Shown here: piece after piece, positions 38,621 to 52,406 of the stretch | How the letters are laid out: each line of letters opens with the position of its first letter | Numbering within the stretch: position 1 is the first letter of the stretch | Assembly: GCF_051014445.1 (NCBI RefSeq) | Contig: NW_027488365.1 | Coordinates: 3,720,001 to 3,784,000 of the forward strand | Source of the DNA: Colletes latitarsis | Lineage: Eukaryota > Arthropoda > Insecta > Hymenoptera > Colletidae | Length of the DNA: 64,000 nucleotides | Reading direction: 5' to 3' | The notes under the pieces: generated by a model | What the model was told of the DNA's origin: nothing | Databases searched by the model: none | What the model saw: the letters and a program-made list of their open reading frames with translations, nothing else | Position numbers and translations under genes: made by a program

Positions 38621-39596
38621 CCTGGGATTTGCCCTCAACAGGCTCATACTTTCGCATGTTTCTCATACTTCATGGCTAGATCCTGGGCTGTTTCTGGATT
38701 GTATCACGTAGTAATGTGGTACCACGCTGAAACAGTCAATTAAACCTGGTTTCGATCAATATTTTAGAGGATAACGCATGTTAGGTCTAGGTTAGATCTG
38801 GGATTTGCTCTCATCAGGCTCATTCCTTCGCATATTTCTCATACTTGATGGCTAGATCCTGGGCTTTTCCTGGATTGCATCACGTAGTAATGTAGTACCA
38901 CACTGAAACAGTCAATGAAACCTGGTTTCCATCAATGTTTTAGAGGACGACGCAAGTTAGGTCTAGGTTAGGTCTGGGATTTTCACTCACCAAACTCATA
39001 CTATCGCATTCTTCACATACTTGTTGAACGGATCCTGGGTTTTTTCTGGTTTGGATCACGTAGTAATGTGGGACCACACTGAAACAGTCAATTAAACCTG
39101 GTTTCGATCAATATTTTAGAGAATAATTCATGTTAGGTCCAGGTTAGGTCTGGGATTTGCTCTCATCAGGCTCATTCTTTCGCATATTTCTCATACATGT
39201 TGATCAGATTCTGGGTTTTTTCTGGTTTGGATCACGTAGTAGTGTGGTACCACGCTGAAACAGTCCATTAAACCTGGTTTGGATCAATATTTTAGAGGAT
39301 AACGCATGTTAGGTCTAGGTTAGGTCTGGGATTTTCACTCACCAGACTCATACTTTCGCACACTTCACATACTCCTTGAACAGATCCTGGGTTATTTTCT
39401 GGTTTGGATCACATAGTAATGTGGTACCACACTGAAACAGTCGATTAAACCAGGTTTCGATCAATATTTTAGAGGATAACGCATGTTAGGTCTAGGTTAG
39501 GCCTGGGATTTTCACTCATCAGACTCATACTTTCGCATTCTTCACATACTTGTTGAACGGATCCTGGGTTTTTCCTGGTTTGGATCACGTAGTAAT
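34137..39596. repeat. 31-mer higher-order unit, copy A (5,460 bp)
   Basis: Line-by-line comparison of this interval with the one starting 5,460 bp later found no difference. The match begins at 34,137 (34,135-34,136 differ from 39,595-39,596) and runs through 39,672 against 39,597-45,132, where the first mismatch is a C/T at 39,673/45,133. Private variants are shared by both copies: GCATGTTAGGTGTAGGTTAG near 34,550, GACGCAGGTTAGG near 34,720, TTTCACGTTTTTGACACAC near 36,890, TTTCGTACACTTC near 37,240 and AATATTGTAGAGG near 37,528. The period is 31 monomers. The copy itself contains an older 18-mer and 6-mer duplication. Confidence 0.93.
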
Positions 39597-39597
39597 G
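37230..39597. repeat. 6-mer tandem block duplication (offset 1,057 bp)
   Basis: The block at about 37,230-38,540 is followed by its copy at about 38,287-39,597. Markers are CCCTCAACAGGCTC, GTTAGATCTGGG, CATTCCTTCGC, CAATGTTTTAGAGGACGACG, CACTCACCAAACTC, GTTAGGTCCAGGTTAGG and TGTTGATCAGATTCTGGG, each present twice 1,057 bp apart. The same pair is repeated at +5,460 inside copy B of the 31-mer. Confidence 0.82.
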
Positions 39598-42500
39598 TGG
39601 TACCACACTGAAACAGTCGATTAAACCAGGTTTCGATCAATATTTTAGAGGATAACGCATGTTAGGTCTAGGCTAGGCCTGGGATTTTCACTCATCAGAC
39701 TCATACTTTCGCATTCTTCACATACTTGTTGAACGGATCCTGGGTTTTTTCTGGTTTGGATCACGTAGTAATGTGGGACCACACTGAAACATTCAATGAA
39801 ACCTGGTCTGGATAAATATTTTAGAGGATAACGCATCTTAGGTCTGGGTTAGGCCTGGGATTTGCCCTCAACAGGCTCATACTTTCGCATGTTTCTCATA
39901 CTTCATGGCTAGATCCTGGGCTGTTTCTGGATTGTATCACGTAGTAGTGTGGTACCACGCTGAAACAGTCAATTAAACCTGGTTTCGATCAATATTTTAG
40001 AGGATAACGCATGTTAGGTGTAGGTTAGATCTGGGATTTGCTCTCATCAGGCTCATTCCTTCGCATATTTCTCATACTTGATGGCTAGATCCTGGGCTTT
40101 TCCTGGATTGCATCACGTAGTAATGTAGTACCACACTGAAACAGTCAATGAAACCTGGTTTCCATCAATGTTTTAGAGGACGACGCAGGTTAGGTCTAGG
40201 TTAGGTCTGGGATTTTCACTCACCAGACTCATACTATCGCATTCTTCACATACTTGTTGAACGGATCCTGGGTTTTTTCTGGTTTGGATCACGTAGTAAT
40301 GTGGGACCACACTGAAACAGTCAATTAAACCTGGTTTCGATCAATATTTTAGAGAATAATTCATGTTAGGTCCAGGTTAGGTCTGGGATTTGCACTCATC
40401 AGGCTCATTCTTTCGCATATTTCTCATACATGTTGAACAGATTCTGGGTTTTTTCTGGTTTGGATCACGTAGTAGTGTGGTACCACGCTGAAACAGTCCA
40501 TTAAACCTGGTTTGGATCAATATTTTAGAGGATAACGCATGTTAGGTCTAGGTTAGGTCTGGGATTTTCACTCACCAGACTCATACTTTCGCACACTTCA
40601 CATACTCCTTGAACAGATCCTGGGTTATTTTCTGGTTTGGATCACATAGTAATGTGGTACCACACTGAAACAGTCGATTAAACCAGGTTTCGATCAATAT
40701 TTTAGAGGATAACGCATGTTAGGTCTAGGTTAGGCCTGGGATTTTCACTCATCAGACTCATACTTTCGCATTCTTCACATACTTGTTGAACGGATCCTGG
40801 GTTTTTTCTGGTTTGGATCACGTAGTAATGTGGGACCACACTGAAACATTCAATGAAACCTGGTCTGGATAAATATTTTAGAGGATAACGCATCTTAGGT
40901 CTGGGTTAGGCCTGGGATTTGCCCTCATCAGGCTCATACTTTCGCATGTTTCTCATACTTCATGGCTAGATCCTGGGCTGTTTCTGGATTGTATCACGTA
41001 GTAATGTGGTACCACGCTGAAACAGTCAATTAAACCTGGTTTCGATCAATATTTTAGAGGATAACGCATGTTAGGTCTAGGTTAGGTCTGGGATTTGCTC
41101 TCATCAGGCTCATTCTTTAGCATATTTCTCATACTTGATGGCTAGATCCTGGGCTTTTCCTGGATTGCATCACGTAGTAATGTAGTACCACACTCAAACA
41201 GTCGATTCAACCAGGTTTCGATCAATATTTTAGAGGATAACGCATGTTAGGTCTAGGTTAGGTCTGGGATTTTCACTCATCAGACTCATACTTTCGCATT
41301 CTTCACATACTTGTTGAACGGATCCTGGGTTATTTCTGGTTTGGATCATGTAGTAATGTGGGACCACACTGAAACAGTCAATTAAACCTGGTTTCGATCA
41401 ATATTTTAGAGAATAATTCATGTTAGGTCTAGGATAGGTCTGGGATTTGCTCTCATCAGGCTCATTCTTTCGCATATTTCTCATACATGTTGAACAGATC
41501 CTGGGTTTTTTCTGGTTTGGATCACGTGGTAATGTGGGACCACACCGAAACAATCAACTAAACCTGGTCTTGATAAATATTTTAGAGGATAACGCATGTT
41601 AGGTCTGGGTTAGGTCTAGGATTTGCCCTCATCAGGCTCATACTTTCGCATATTTCTCATACTTCAAGGCTAGACCCTGGGCTGTTTCTGGATTGTATCA
41701 CGTAGTAATGTGGTACCACACTGAAACAGTCCATTAAACCTGGTTTCGATCAATATTTTAGAGGATAACGCAAGTTAGGTCTGGGATAGGTCTAGGATTT
41801 GCCCTCATCAGGCTCCTACATTCGCATATTTCTTATACTTGATGGCTAGATCCTGGGCTTTTTCTGGATTGGATCACGTAGTAAAGTGGTACCACACTGA
41901 AACATTCAATGAAACCTGGTCTGGATAAATATTTTAGAGGATAACGCATCTTAGGTCTGGGTTAGGACTAAGATTTGCCCTCATCAGGCTCACAGTTTAG
42001 CGTTTTTCACATACTTGTTGAACAGATCCTGGGTTTTTTCTGGTTTGGATCACGAAGCAGTGTGGTATCACACTGAAACAGTCAATTAAACCTGGTTTCG
42101 ATCAATATTTTAGAGAATAATTCATGTTAGGTCTAGGTTAGGCCTGGGATTTGCTCTCATCAGGCTCATTCTTTCGCATATTTCTCATACTTGATGGCTA
42201 GCTCCTGGGCTTTTTCTGGATTGCATCACGTAGTAATGAAGTACAACACTGAAACAGTCAATTAAACCTGGTTTCCATCAATATCTTAGAGGACAACGCA
42301 AGTTAGGTCTGGGATATGTCTGGGATTTGCCCTCATCAGGCTCATCCTTTCACGTTTTTGACACACTTGTTGAACAGATCCTGGGTTTTTTCTGGTTTGG
42401 ATCACGTAGTAGTGTGGTACCACGCTGAAACAGTCCATTAAACCTGGTTTGGATCAATATTTTAGAGGATAGCGCATGTTAGGTCTAGGTTAGGTCTGGG

Positions 42501-45056
42501 ATTTTCACTCATCAGACTCATACTATCGCATTCTTCACATACTTGTTGAACGGATCCTGGGTTTTTTCTGGTTTGGATCACGTAGTAATGTGGTACCACA
42601 CTGAAACAGTCGATTAAACCTGGTTTCGATCAATATTTTAGAGGATAACGCAAGTTAGGTCTGGGATAGGTCTGGGATTTGACCTCATCAGACTCATACT
42701 TTCGTACACTTCACATACTCCTTGAACAGATCCTGGGTTATTTTCTGGTTTGGATCACATAGTAATGTGGTACCACACTGAAACAGTCGATTAAACCAGG
42801 TTTCGATCAATATTTTAGAGGATAACGCATGTTAGGACTAGGCTAGGCCTGGGATTTTCACTCATCAGACTCATACTTTCGCATTCTTCACATACTTGTT
42901 GAACGGATCCTGGGTTTTTTCTGGTTTGGATCACGTAGTAATGTGGGACCACACTGAAACATTCAATGAAACCTGGTCTGGATAAATATTGTAGAGGATA
43001 ACGCATCTTAGGTCTGGGTTAGGCCTGGGATTTGCCCTCAACAGGCTCATACTTTCGCATGTTTCTCATACTTCATGGCTAGATCCTGGGCTGTTTCTGG
43101 ATTGTATCACGTAGTAATGTGGTACCACGCTGAAACAGTCAATTAAACCTGGTTTCGATCAATATTTTAGAGGATAACGCATGTTAGGTCTAGGTTAGAT
43201 CTGGGATTTGCTCTCATCAGGCTCATTCCTTCGCATATTTCTCATACTTGATGGCTAGATCCTGGGCTTTTCCTGGATTGCATCACGTAGTAATGTAGTA
43301 CCACACTGAAACAGTCAATGAAACCTGGTTTCCATCAATGTTTTAGAGGACGACGCAAGTTAGGTCTAGGTTAGGTCTGGGATTTTCACTCACCAAACTC
43401 ATACTATCGCATTCTTCACATACTTGTTGAACGGATCCTGGGTTTTTTCTGGTTTGGATCACGTAGTAATGTGGGACCACACTGAAACAGTCAATTAAAC
43501 CTGGTTTCGATCAATATTTTAGAGAATAATTCATGTTAGGTCCAGGTTAGGTCTGGGATTTGCTCTCATCAGGCTCATTCTTTCGCATATTTCTCATACA
43601 TGTTGATCAGATTCTGGGTTTTTTCTGGTTTGGATCACGTAGTAGTGTGGTACCACGCTGAAACAGTCCATTAAACCTGGTTTGGATCAATATTTTAGAG
43701 GATAACGCATGTTAGGTCTAGGTTAGGTCTGGGATTTTCACTCACCAGACTCATACTTTCGCACACTTCACATACTCCTTGAACAGATCCTGGGTTATTT
43801 TCTGGTTTGGATCACATAGTAATGTGGTACCACACTGAAACAGTCGATTAAACCAGGTTTCGATCAATATTTTAGAGGATAACGCATGTTAGGTCTAGGT
43901 TAGGCCTGGGATTTTCACTCATCAGACTCATACTTTCGCATTCTTCACATACTTGTTGAACGGATCCTGGGTTTTTTCTGGTTTGGATCACGTAGTAATG
44001 TGGGACCACACTGAAACATTCAATGAAACCTGGTCTGGGTAAATATTTTAGAGGATAACGCATCTTAGGTCTGGGTTAGGCCTGGGATTTGCCCTCAACA
44101 GGCTCATACTTTCGCATGTTTCTCATACTTCATGGCTAGATCCTGGGCTGTTTCTGGATTGTATCACGTAGTAATGTGGTACCACGCTGAAACAGTCAAT
44201 TAAACCTGGTTTCGATCAATATTTTAGAGGATAACGCATGTTAGGTCTAGGTTAGATCTGGGATTTGCTCTCATCAGGCTCATTCCTTCGCATATTTCTC
44301 ATACTTGATGGCTAGATCCTGGGCTTTTCCTGGATTGCATCACGTAGTAATGTAGTACCACACTGAAACAGTCAATGAAACCTGGTTTCCATCAATGTTT
44401 TAGAGGACGACGCAAGTTAGGTCTAGGTTAGGTCTGGGATTTTCACTCACCAAACTCATACTATCGCATTCTTCACATACTTGTTGAACGGATCCTGGGT
44501 TTTTTCTGGTTTGGATCACGTAGTAATGTGGGACCACACTGAAACAGTCAATTAAACCTGGTTTCGATCAATATTTTAGAGAATAATTCATGTTAGGTCC
44601 AGGTTAGGTCTGGGATTTGCTCTCATCAGGCTCATTCTTTCGCATATTTCTCATACATGTTGATCAGATTCTGGGTTTTTTCTGGTTTGGATCACGTAGT
44701 AGTGTGGTACCACGCTGAAACAGTCCATTAAACCTGGTTTGGATCAATATTTTAGAGGATAACGCATGTTAGGTCTAGGTTAGGTCTGGGATTTTCACTC
44801 ACCAGACTCATACTTTCGCACACTTCACATACTCCTTGAACAGATCCTGGGTTATTTTCTGGTTTGGATCACATAGTAATGTGGTACCACACTGAAACAG
44901 TCGATTAAACCAGGTTTCGATCAATATTTTAGAGGATAACGCATGTTAGGTCTAGGTTAGGCCTGGGATTTTCACTCATCAGACTCATACTTTCGCATTC
45001 TTCACATACTTGTTGAACGGATCCTGGGTTTTTCCTGGTTTGGATCACGTAGTAAT
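39597..45056. repeat. 31-mer higher-order unit, copy B (5,460 bp)
   Basis: This is the direct tandem copy of 34,137-39,596, read as identical in every line I compared. The junction between copies lies in the shared GTGGTACCACACTGAAACAG landmark, as expected for in-register unequal exchange. After 45,056 the sequence enters a third partial start that stays identical only to 45,132, then departs (ACAGG becomes TCAGG near 45,331). Identity this high means either a very young amplification or a duplicated path in the assembly; the sequence alone cannot separate the two. Confidence 0.93.
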
Positions 45057-45059
45057 GTG

Positions 45060-46275
45060 GTACCACACTGAAACAGTCGATTAAACCAGGTTTCGATCAA
45101 TATTTTAGAGGATAACGCATGTTAGGTCTAGGTTAGGCCTGGGATTTTCACTCATCAGACTCATACTTTCGCATTCTTCACATACTTGTTGAACGGATCC
45201 TGGGTTTTTTCTGGTTTGGATCACGTAGTAATGTGGGACCACACTGAAACATTCAATGAAACCTGGTCTGGATAAATATTTTAGAGGATAACGCATCTTA
45301 GGTCTGGGTTAGGCCTGGGATTTGCCCTCATCAGGTTCATACTTTCGCATGTTTCTCATACTTCATGGCTAGATCCTGGGCTGTTTCTGGATTGTATCAC
45401 GTAGTAATGTGGTACCACGCTGAAACAGTCAATGAAACCTGGTTTCGATCAATATTTTAGAGGATAACGCATGTTAGGTCTAGGTTAGGTCTGGAATTTG
45501 CTCTCATCAGGCTCATTCTTTCGCATATTTCTCATACTTGATGGCTAGATCCTGGGCTTTTCCTGGATTGCATCACGTAGTGATGTAGTACCACACTGAA
45601 ACAGTCGATTCAACCAGGTTTCGATCAATATTTTAGAGGATAACGCATGTTAGGTCTAGGTTAGGTCTGGGATTTTCACTCATCTGACTCATACTTTCGC
45701 ATTCTTCACATACTTGTTGAACGGATCCTGGGTTTTTCCTGGTTTGGATCACGTAGTAATGTGGTACCACACTGAAACAGTCGATTAAACCTGGTTTCGA
45801 TCAATATTTTTGAGGATAACGCAAGTTAGGTCTGGGATTGGTCTGGGATTTGACCTCATCAGACTCATACTTTCGCACACTTCACAACCTCCTTGAACAG
45901 ATCCTGGGTTATTTTCTGGTTTGGATCACATAGTAATGTGGTACCACACTGAAACAGTCGATTAAACCAGGTTTCGGTCAATATTTTAGAGGATAACGCA
46001 TGTTAGGTCTAGGTTAGGCCTGGGATTTTCACTCATCAGACTCATACTTTCGCATTCTTCACATACTTGTTGAACGGATCCTGGGGTTTTTCTGGTTTGG
46101 ATCACGTAGTAATGTGGGACCACACTGAAACATTCAATGAAACCTGGTCTGGATAAATATTTTAGAGGATAACGCATCTTAGGTCTGGGTTAGGTCTAAG
46201 ATTTGCCTTCATCAGGCTCACAGTTTAGCGTTTATCACATACTTGTTGAACGGATCCTGGGTTTTTTCTGGTTTG
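45060..46275. repeat. 7-monomer block copied at 58,971-60,186 (offset 13,911 bp)
   Basis: Both blocks run through the same order of types, including TTCATGGCT, AGTCGATTCAACCAGG, CACTTCACAACCTCCTTG and GATCCTGGGGTTTTTCTGG. They differ at scattered sites (CAGGTTCAT/CAGGCTCAT, ATACTTCATGGCTAG/ATGCTTCATGGCTGG, AGTGATGTAG/AGTAATGTAG). The offset is 79 monomers, which shows that copies can be carried over tens of monomers. Confidence 0.78.
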
Positions 46276-47080
46276 CATCACGAAGTAGTGTGGTACCACA
46301 CTGAAACAGTCCATTAAACCTGGTTTCGCTCAATATTTTAGAGGATAACGCATGGTAGGTCTAGGTTAGGTCTGGGATTTGCTCTCATCAGGCTCATTCT
46401 TTCGCATATTTCTCATACTTGATGGCTAGATCCTGGGCTTTTTCTGGATTGCATCACGTAGTAATGTAGTACCACACTGAAACAGTCGATTAAACCAGGT
46501 TTCGATCAATATTTTAGAGGATAACGCATGTTAGGTCTAGGTTAGGTCTGGGATTTGCTCTCATCAGGCTCATTCTTTCGCATATTTCTCATACTTGATG
46601 GCTAGATCCTGGGCTTTTTCTGGATTGCATCACGTAGTAATGTAGTACCATACTGAAACAGTCGATTAAACCAGGTTTCGATCAATATTTTAGAGGATAA
46701 CGCATGTTAGGTCTAGGTTAGGTCTGGGATTTTCACTCATCAGACTCATACTTTCGCATTCTTCACATACTTGTTGAACGGATCCTGGGTTATGTCTGGT
46801 TTGGATCATGTAGTAATGTGGGACCACACTGAAACAGTCAATTAAACCTGGTTTCGATCAATATTTTAGAGAATAATTCATGTTAGGTCTAGGATAGGTC
46901 TGGGATTTGCTCTCATCAGGCTCATTCTTTCGCATATTTCTCATACATGTTGAACAGATCCTGGGTTTTTTCTGGTTTGGATCACGTGGTAATGTGGGAC
47001 CACACCGAAACAATTAACTAAACCTGGTCTTGATAAATATTTTAGAGGATAACGCATGTTAGGTCTGGGTTAGGTCTAGG
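45460..47080. repeat. 9-monomer block copied at 49,333-50,953 (offset 3,873 bp)
   Basis: Markers shared at this spacing include AGTCGATTCAACCAGG, CACAACCTCCTTG, GATCCTGGGGTTTTTC, GTAGTACCATACTG and CACGTGGTAATGTGGG with CACACCGAAACAAT. The right edge is near 50,955, where CCTTCATCAGGCTCATTC replaces CCCTCATCAGGCTCATAC. Confidence 0.72.
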
Positions 47081-48128
47081 ATTTGCCCTCATCAGGCTCA
47101 TACTTTCGCATATTTCTCATACTTCCAGGCTAGACCCTGGGCTGTTTCTGGATTGTATCACGTAGTAATGTGGTACCACGCTGAAACAGTCAATTAAACC
47201 TGGTTTCGATCAATATTTTAGAGGATAACGCAAGTTAGGTCTGGGATAGGTCTAGGATTTGCCCTCATCAGGCTCCTACGTTCGCATATTTCTTATACTT
47301 GATGGCTAGATCCTGGGCTTTTTCTGGATTGGATCACGTAGTAAGGTGGTACCACACTGAAACATTCAATGAAACCTGGTCTGGATAAATATTTTAGAGG
47401 ATAACGCATCTTAGGTCTGGGTTAGGTCTAAGATTTGCCCTCATCAGGCTCACAGTTTAGCGTTTTTCACATACTAGTTGAACAGATCCTGGGTTTCCTC
47501 TGGTTTGGATCACGAAGTAGTGTGGTACCACACTGAAACAGTCCATTAAACCTGGTTTCGCTCAATATTTTAGAGGATAACGCATGTAAGGTCTAGGTTA
47601 GGTCTGGGATTTGCTCCCATCAGGCTAATTCTTTCGCATATTTCTCATACTTGATGGCTAGATCCTGGGTTTTTTCTGGTTTGGATCACGTAGTAATGTG
47701 GTACCGCAGTGAAACAGCCGATTAAACCTGGTTTCGATCAATATTTTAGAGGATAACGCAAGTTAAGTCTGGGAATGGTCTGGGATTTGACCTCATCAGA
47801 CTCATACTTTCGCATTCTTCACATACTTGTTGAACGGATCCTGGGTTTTTTCTGGTTTGGATCACGTAGTAATGTGGGACCACACTGAAACAGTCAATTA
47901 AACCTGGTTTCGATCAATATTTTAGAGAATAATTCATGTTAGGTCTAGGTTAGGCCTGGGATTTGCTCTCATCAGGCTCATTCTTTCGCATATTTCTCAT
48001 ACTTGATGGCTAGCTCCTGGGCTTTTTCTGGATTGCATCACGTAGTAATGATGTACAACACTGAAACAGTCAATTAAACCTGGTTTCCATCAATATCTTA
48101 GAGGACAACGCAAGTTAGGTCTGGGATA
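46706..48128. repeat. 8-monomer block copied at 52,516-53,938 (offset 5,810 bp)
   Basis: Shared private marks are GGGTTATGTCTGG, CACGTGGTAATGTGGG, TACTAGTTGAACAG, GCTCCCATCAGGCTAATTC, GTACCGCAGTGAA and GGGAATGGTC. I noticed about seven differences, for example CTTCCAGGC/CTTCAAGGC and TGATGTACAAC/TGAAGTACAAC, so near 0.5% divergence. A further copy of its later part lies at 60,168-61,493 (offset 7,397 from 52,771). Confidence 0.78.
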
Positions 48129-51100
48129 GGTCTAGGATTTGCCCTCATCAGGCTCCTACGTTCGCATATTTCTTATACTTGATGGCTAGATCCTGGGCTT
48201 TTTCTGGATTGGATCACGTAGTAAGGTGGTACCACACTGAAACATTCAATGAAACCTGGTCTGGATAAATATTTTAGAGGATAACGCATCTTAGGTCTGG
48301 GTTAGGTCTAAGATTTGCCCTCATCAGGCTCACAGTTTAGCGTTTTTCACACACTTGTTGAACAGATCCTGGGTTTTTTCTGGTTTGGATCACGTAGTAG
48401 TGTGGTACCACGCTGAAACAGTCCATTAAACCTGGTTTGGATCAATATTTTAGAGGATAGCGCATGTTAGGTCTAGGTTAGGTCTGGGATTTTCACTCAT
48501 CAGACTCATACTTTCGCATTCTTCACATACTTGTTGAACGGATCCTGGGTTATTTCTGGTTTGGATCATGTAGTAATGTGGGACCACACAGAAACAGTCA
48601 ATTAAACCTGGTTTCGATTAATATTTTAGAGAATAATTCATGTTAGGTCTAGGTTAGGTCTGGGATTTGCTCTCATCAGGCCCATTCTTTCGCATATTTC
48701 TCATACATGTTGAACAGATCCTGGGTTTTTTCTGGTTTGGATCACGTAGTAATGTGGGACCACACTGAAACAATCAATTAAACCTGGTCTTGATAAATAT
48801 TTTAGAGGATAACGCATGTTAGGTCTGGGTTAGGTCTAGGATTTGCCCTCATCAGGCTCATACTTTCGCATATTTCTCATACTTCAAGGCTAGACCCTGG
48901 GCTGTTTCTGGATTGTATCACGTAGTAATGTGGTACCACGCTGAAACAGTCAATTAAACCTGGTTTCGATCAATATTTTAGAGGATAACGCAAGTTAGGT
49001 CTGGGATAGGTCTAGGATTTGCCCTCATCAGGCTCCTACTTTCGCATATTTCTTATACTTGATGGCTAGATCCTGGGCTTTTTCTGGATTGGATCACGTA
49101 GTAAAGTGGTACCACACTGAAACATTCAATGAAACCTGGTCTGGATAAATATTTTAGAGGATAACGCATCTTAGGTCTGGGTTAGGACTAAGATTTGCCC
49201 TTATCAGGCTCACAGTTTAGCGTTTTTCACATACTTGTTGAACAGATCCTGGGTTTTTTCTGGTTTGGATCACGAAGCAGTGTGGTATCACACTGAAACA
49301 GTCCATTAAACCTGGTTTCGCTCAATATTTTAGAGGATAACGCATGTTAGGTCTAGGTTAGGTCTGGGATTTGCTCTCATCAGGCTCATTCTTTAGCATA
49401 TTTCTCATACTTGATGGCTAGATCCTGGGCTTTTCCTGGATTGCATCACGTAGTAATGTAGTACCACACTCAAACAGTCGATTCAACCAGGTTTCGATCA
49501 ATATTTTAGAGGATAACGCATGTTAGGTCTAGGTTAGGTCTGGGATTTTCACTCATCAGACTCATACTTTCGCATTCTTCACATACTTGTTGAACGGATC
49601 CTGGGTTTTTCCTGGTTTGGATCACGTAGTAATGTGGTACCACACTGAAACAGTCGATTAAACCTGGTTTCGATCAATATTTTTGAGGATAACGCAAGTT
49701 AGGTCTGGGATAGGTCTGGGATTTGACCTCATCAGACTCATACTTTCGCACACTTCACAACCTCCTTGAACAGATCCTGGGTTATTTTCTGGTTTGGAAC
49801 ACATAGTAATGTGGTACCACACTGAAACAGTCGATTAAACCAGGTTTCGATCAATATTTTAGAGGATAACGCATGTTAGGTCTAGGTTAGGCCTGGGATT
49901 TTCACTCATCAGACTCATACTTTCGCATTCTTCACATACTTGTTGAACGGATCCTGGGGTTTTTCTGGTTTGGATCACGTAGTAATGTGGGACCACACTG
50001 AAACATTCAATGAAACCTGGTCTGGATAAATATTTTAGAGGATAACGCATCTTAGGTCTGGGTTAGGTCTAAGATTTGCCTTCATCAGGCTCACAGTTTA
50101 GCGTTTTTCACATACTTGTTGAACGGATCCTGGGTTTTTTCTGGTTTGCATCACGAAGTAGTGTGGTACCACACTGAAACAGTCCATTAAACCTGGTTTC
50201 GCTCAATATTTTAGAGGATAACGCATGTTAGGTCTAGGTTAAGTCTGGGATTTGCTCTCATCAGGCTCATTCTTTCGCATATTTCTCATACTTAATGGCT
50301 AGATCCTGGGCTTTTTCTGGATTGCATCACGTAGTAATGTAGTACCACAATGAAACAGTCGATTAAACCAGGTTTCGATCAATATTTTAGAGGATAACGC
50401 ATGTTACGTCTAGGTTATGTCTGGGATTTGCTCTCATCAGGCTCATTCTTTCGCATATTTCTCATACTTGATGGCTAGATCCTGGGCTTTTTCTGGATTG
50501 CATCACGTAGTAATGTAGTACCATACTGAAACAGTCGATTAAACCAGGTTTCGATCAATATTTTAGAGGATAACGCATGTTAGGTCTAGGTTAGGTCTGG
50601 GATTTTCACTCATCAGACTCATACTTTCGCATTCTTCACATACTTGTTGAACGGATCCTGGGTTATTTCTGGTTTGGATCATGTAGTAATGTGGGACCAC
50701 ACTGAAACAGTCAATTAAACCTGGTTTCGATCAATATTTTAGAGAATAATTCATGTTAGGTCTAGGATAGGTCTGGGATTTGCTCTCATCAGGCTCATTC
50801 TTTCGCATATTTCTCATACATGTTGAACAGATCCTGGGTTTTTTCTGGTTTGGATCACGTGGTAATGTGGGACCACACCGAAACAATCAACTAAACCTGG
50901 TCTTGATAAATATTTTAGAGGATAACGCATGTTAGGTCTGGGTTAGGTCTAGGATTTGCCTTCATCAGGCTCATTCTTTCGCATATTTCTCATACTTGAT
51001 GGCTAGCTCCTGGGCTTTTTCTGGATTGCATCACGTAGTAATGAAGTACAACACTGAAACAGTCAATTAAACCTGGTTTCCATCAATATCTTAGAGGACA

Positions 51101-52406
51101 ACGCAAGTTAGGTCTGGGATATGTCTGGGATTTGCCCTCATCAGGCTCATCCTTTCGCGTTTTTCACACACTTGTTGAACAGATCCTGGGTTTTTTCTGG
51201 TTTGGATCATGTAGTAGTGTGGTACCACGCTGAAACAGTCCATTAAACCTGGTGTGGATCAATATTTTAGAGGATAGCGCATGTTAGGTCTAGGTTAGGT
51301 CTGGGATTTTCACTCATCAGACTCATACTATCGCATTCTTCACATACTTGTTGAACGGATCCTGGGTTTTTTCTGGTTTGGATCACGTAGTAATGTGGTA
51401 CCACACTGAAACAGTCGATTAAACCTGGTTTCGATCAATATTTTAGAGGATAACGCAAGTTAGGTCTGGGATAGGTCTGGGATTTGACCTCATCAGACTC
51501 ATACTTTCGCACACTTCACATACCCCTTGAACAGATCCTGGGTTATTTTCTGGTTTGGATCACATAGTAGTGTGGTACCACACTGAAACAGTCCATTAAA
51601 CCTGGTTTTGATCAATATTTTAGAGAATAATTCGTGTTAGGTCTAGGTTAGGTCAGGGATTTGCTCTGATCAGGCTCATTCTTTCGCATATTTCTCATAC
51701 ATGTTGAACAGATCCTGGGTTTTTTCTGGTTTGGATCACGTAGTAGTGTGGTACCACGCTGAAACAGTCCATTAAACCTGGTTTGGATCAATATTTTAGA
51801 GGATAACGCATGTTAGGTCTAGGTTAGGTCTGGGATTTGCTCTCATCAGGCTCATTCTTTCGCATATTTCTCATACTTAATGGCTAGATCCTGGGCTTTT
51901 TCTGGATTGCATCACGTAGTAATGTAGTACCACAATGAAACAGTCGATTAAACCAGGTTTCGATCAATATTTTAGAGGATAACGCATGTTAGGTCTAGGT
52001 TAGGTCTGGGATTTGCTCTCATCAGGCTCATTCTTTCGCATATTTCTCATACTTGATGGCTAGATCCTGGGCTTTTTCTGGATTGCATCACGTAGTAATG
52101 TAGTACCATACTGAAACAGTCGATTAAACCAGGTTTCGATCAATATTTTAGAGGATAACGCATGTTAGGTCTAGGTTAGGTCTGGGATTTTCACTCATCA
52201 GACTCATACTTTCGCATTCTTCACATACTTGTTGAACGGATCCTGGGTTATTTCTGGTTTGGATCATGTAGTAATGTGGGACCACACTGAAACAGTCAAT
52301 TAAACCTGGTTTCGATCAATATTTTAGAGAATAATTCATGTTAGGTCTAGGATAGGTCTGGGATTTGCTCTCATCAGGCTCATTCTTTCGCATATTTCTC
52401 ATACAT

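Noticed and set aside
34185..45296. Cluster of repeated 63-codon minus-strand frames as a tandem gene family
   Set aside because: The spacing follows the monomer and the 5,460-bp duplication. Each frame starts and stops in the same monomer segment read in two frames, so it is a repeat artefact.
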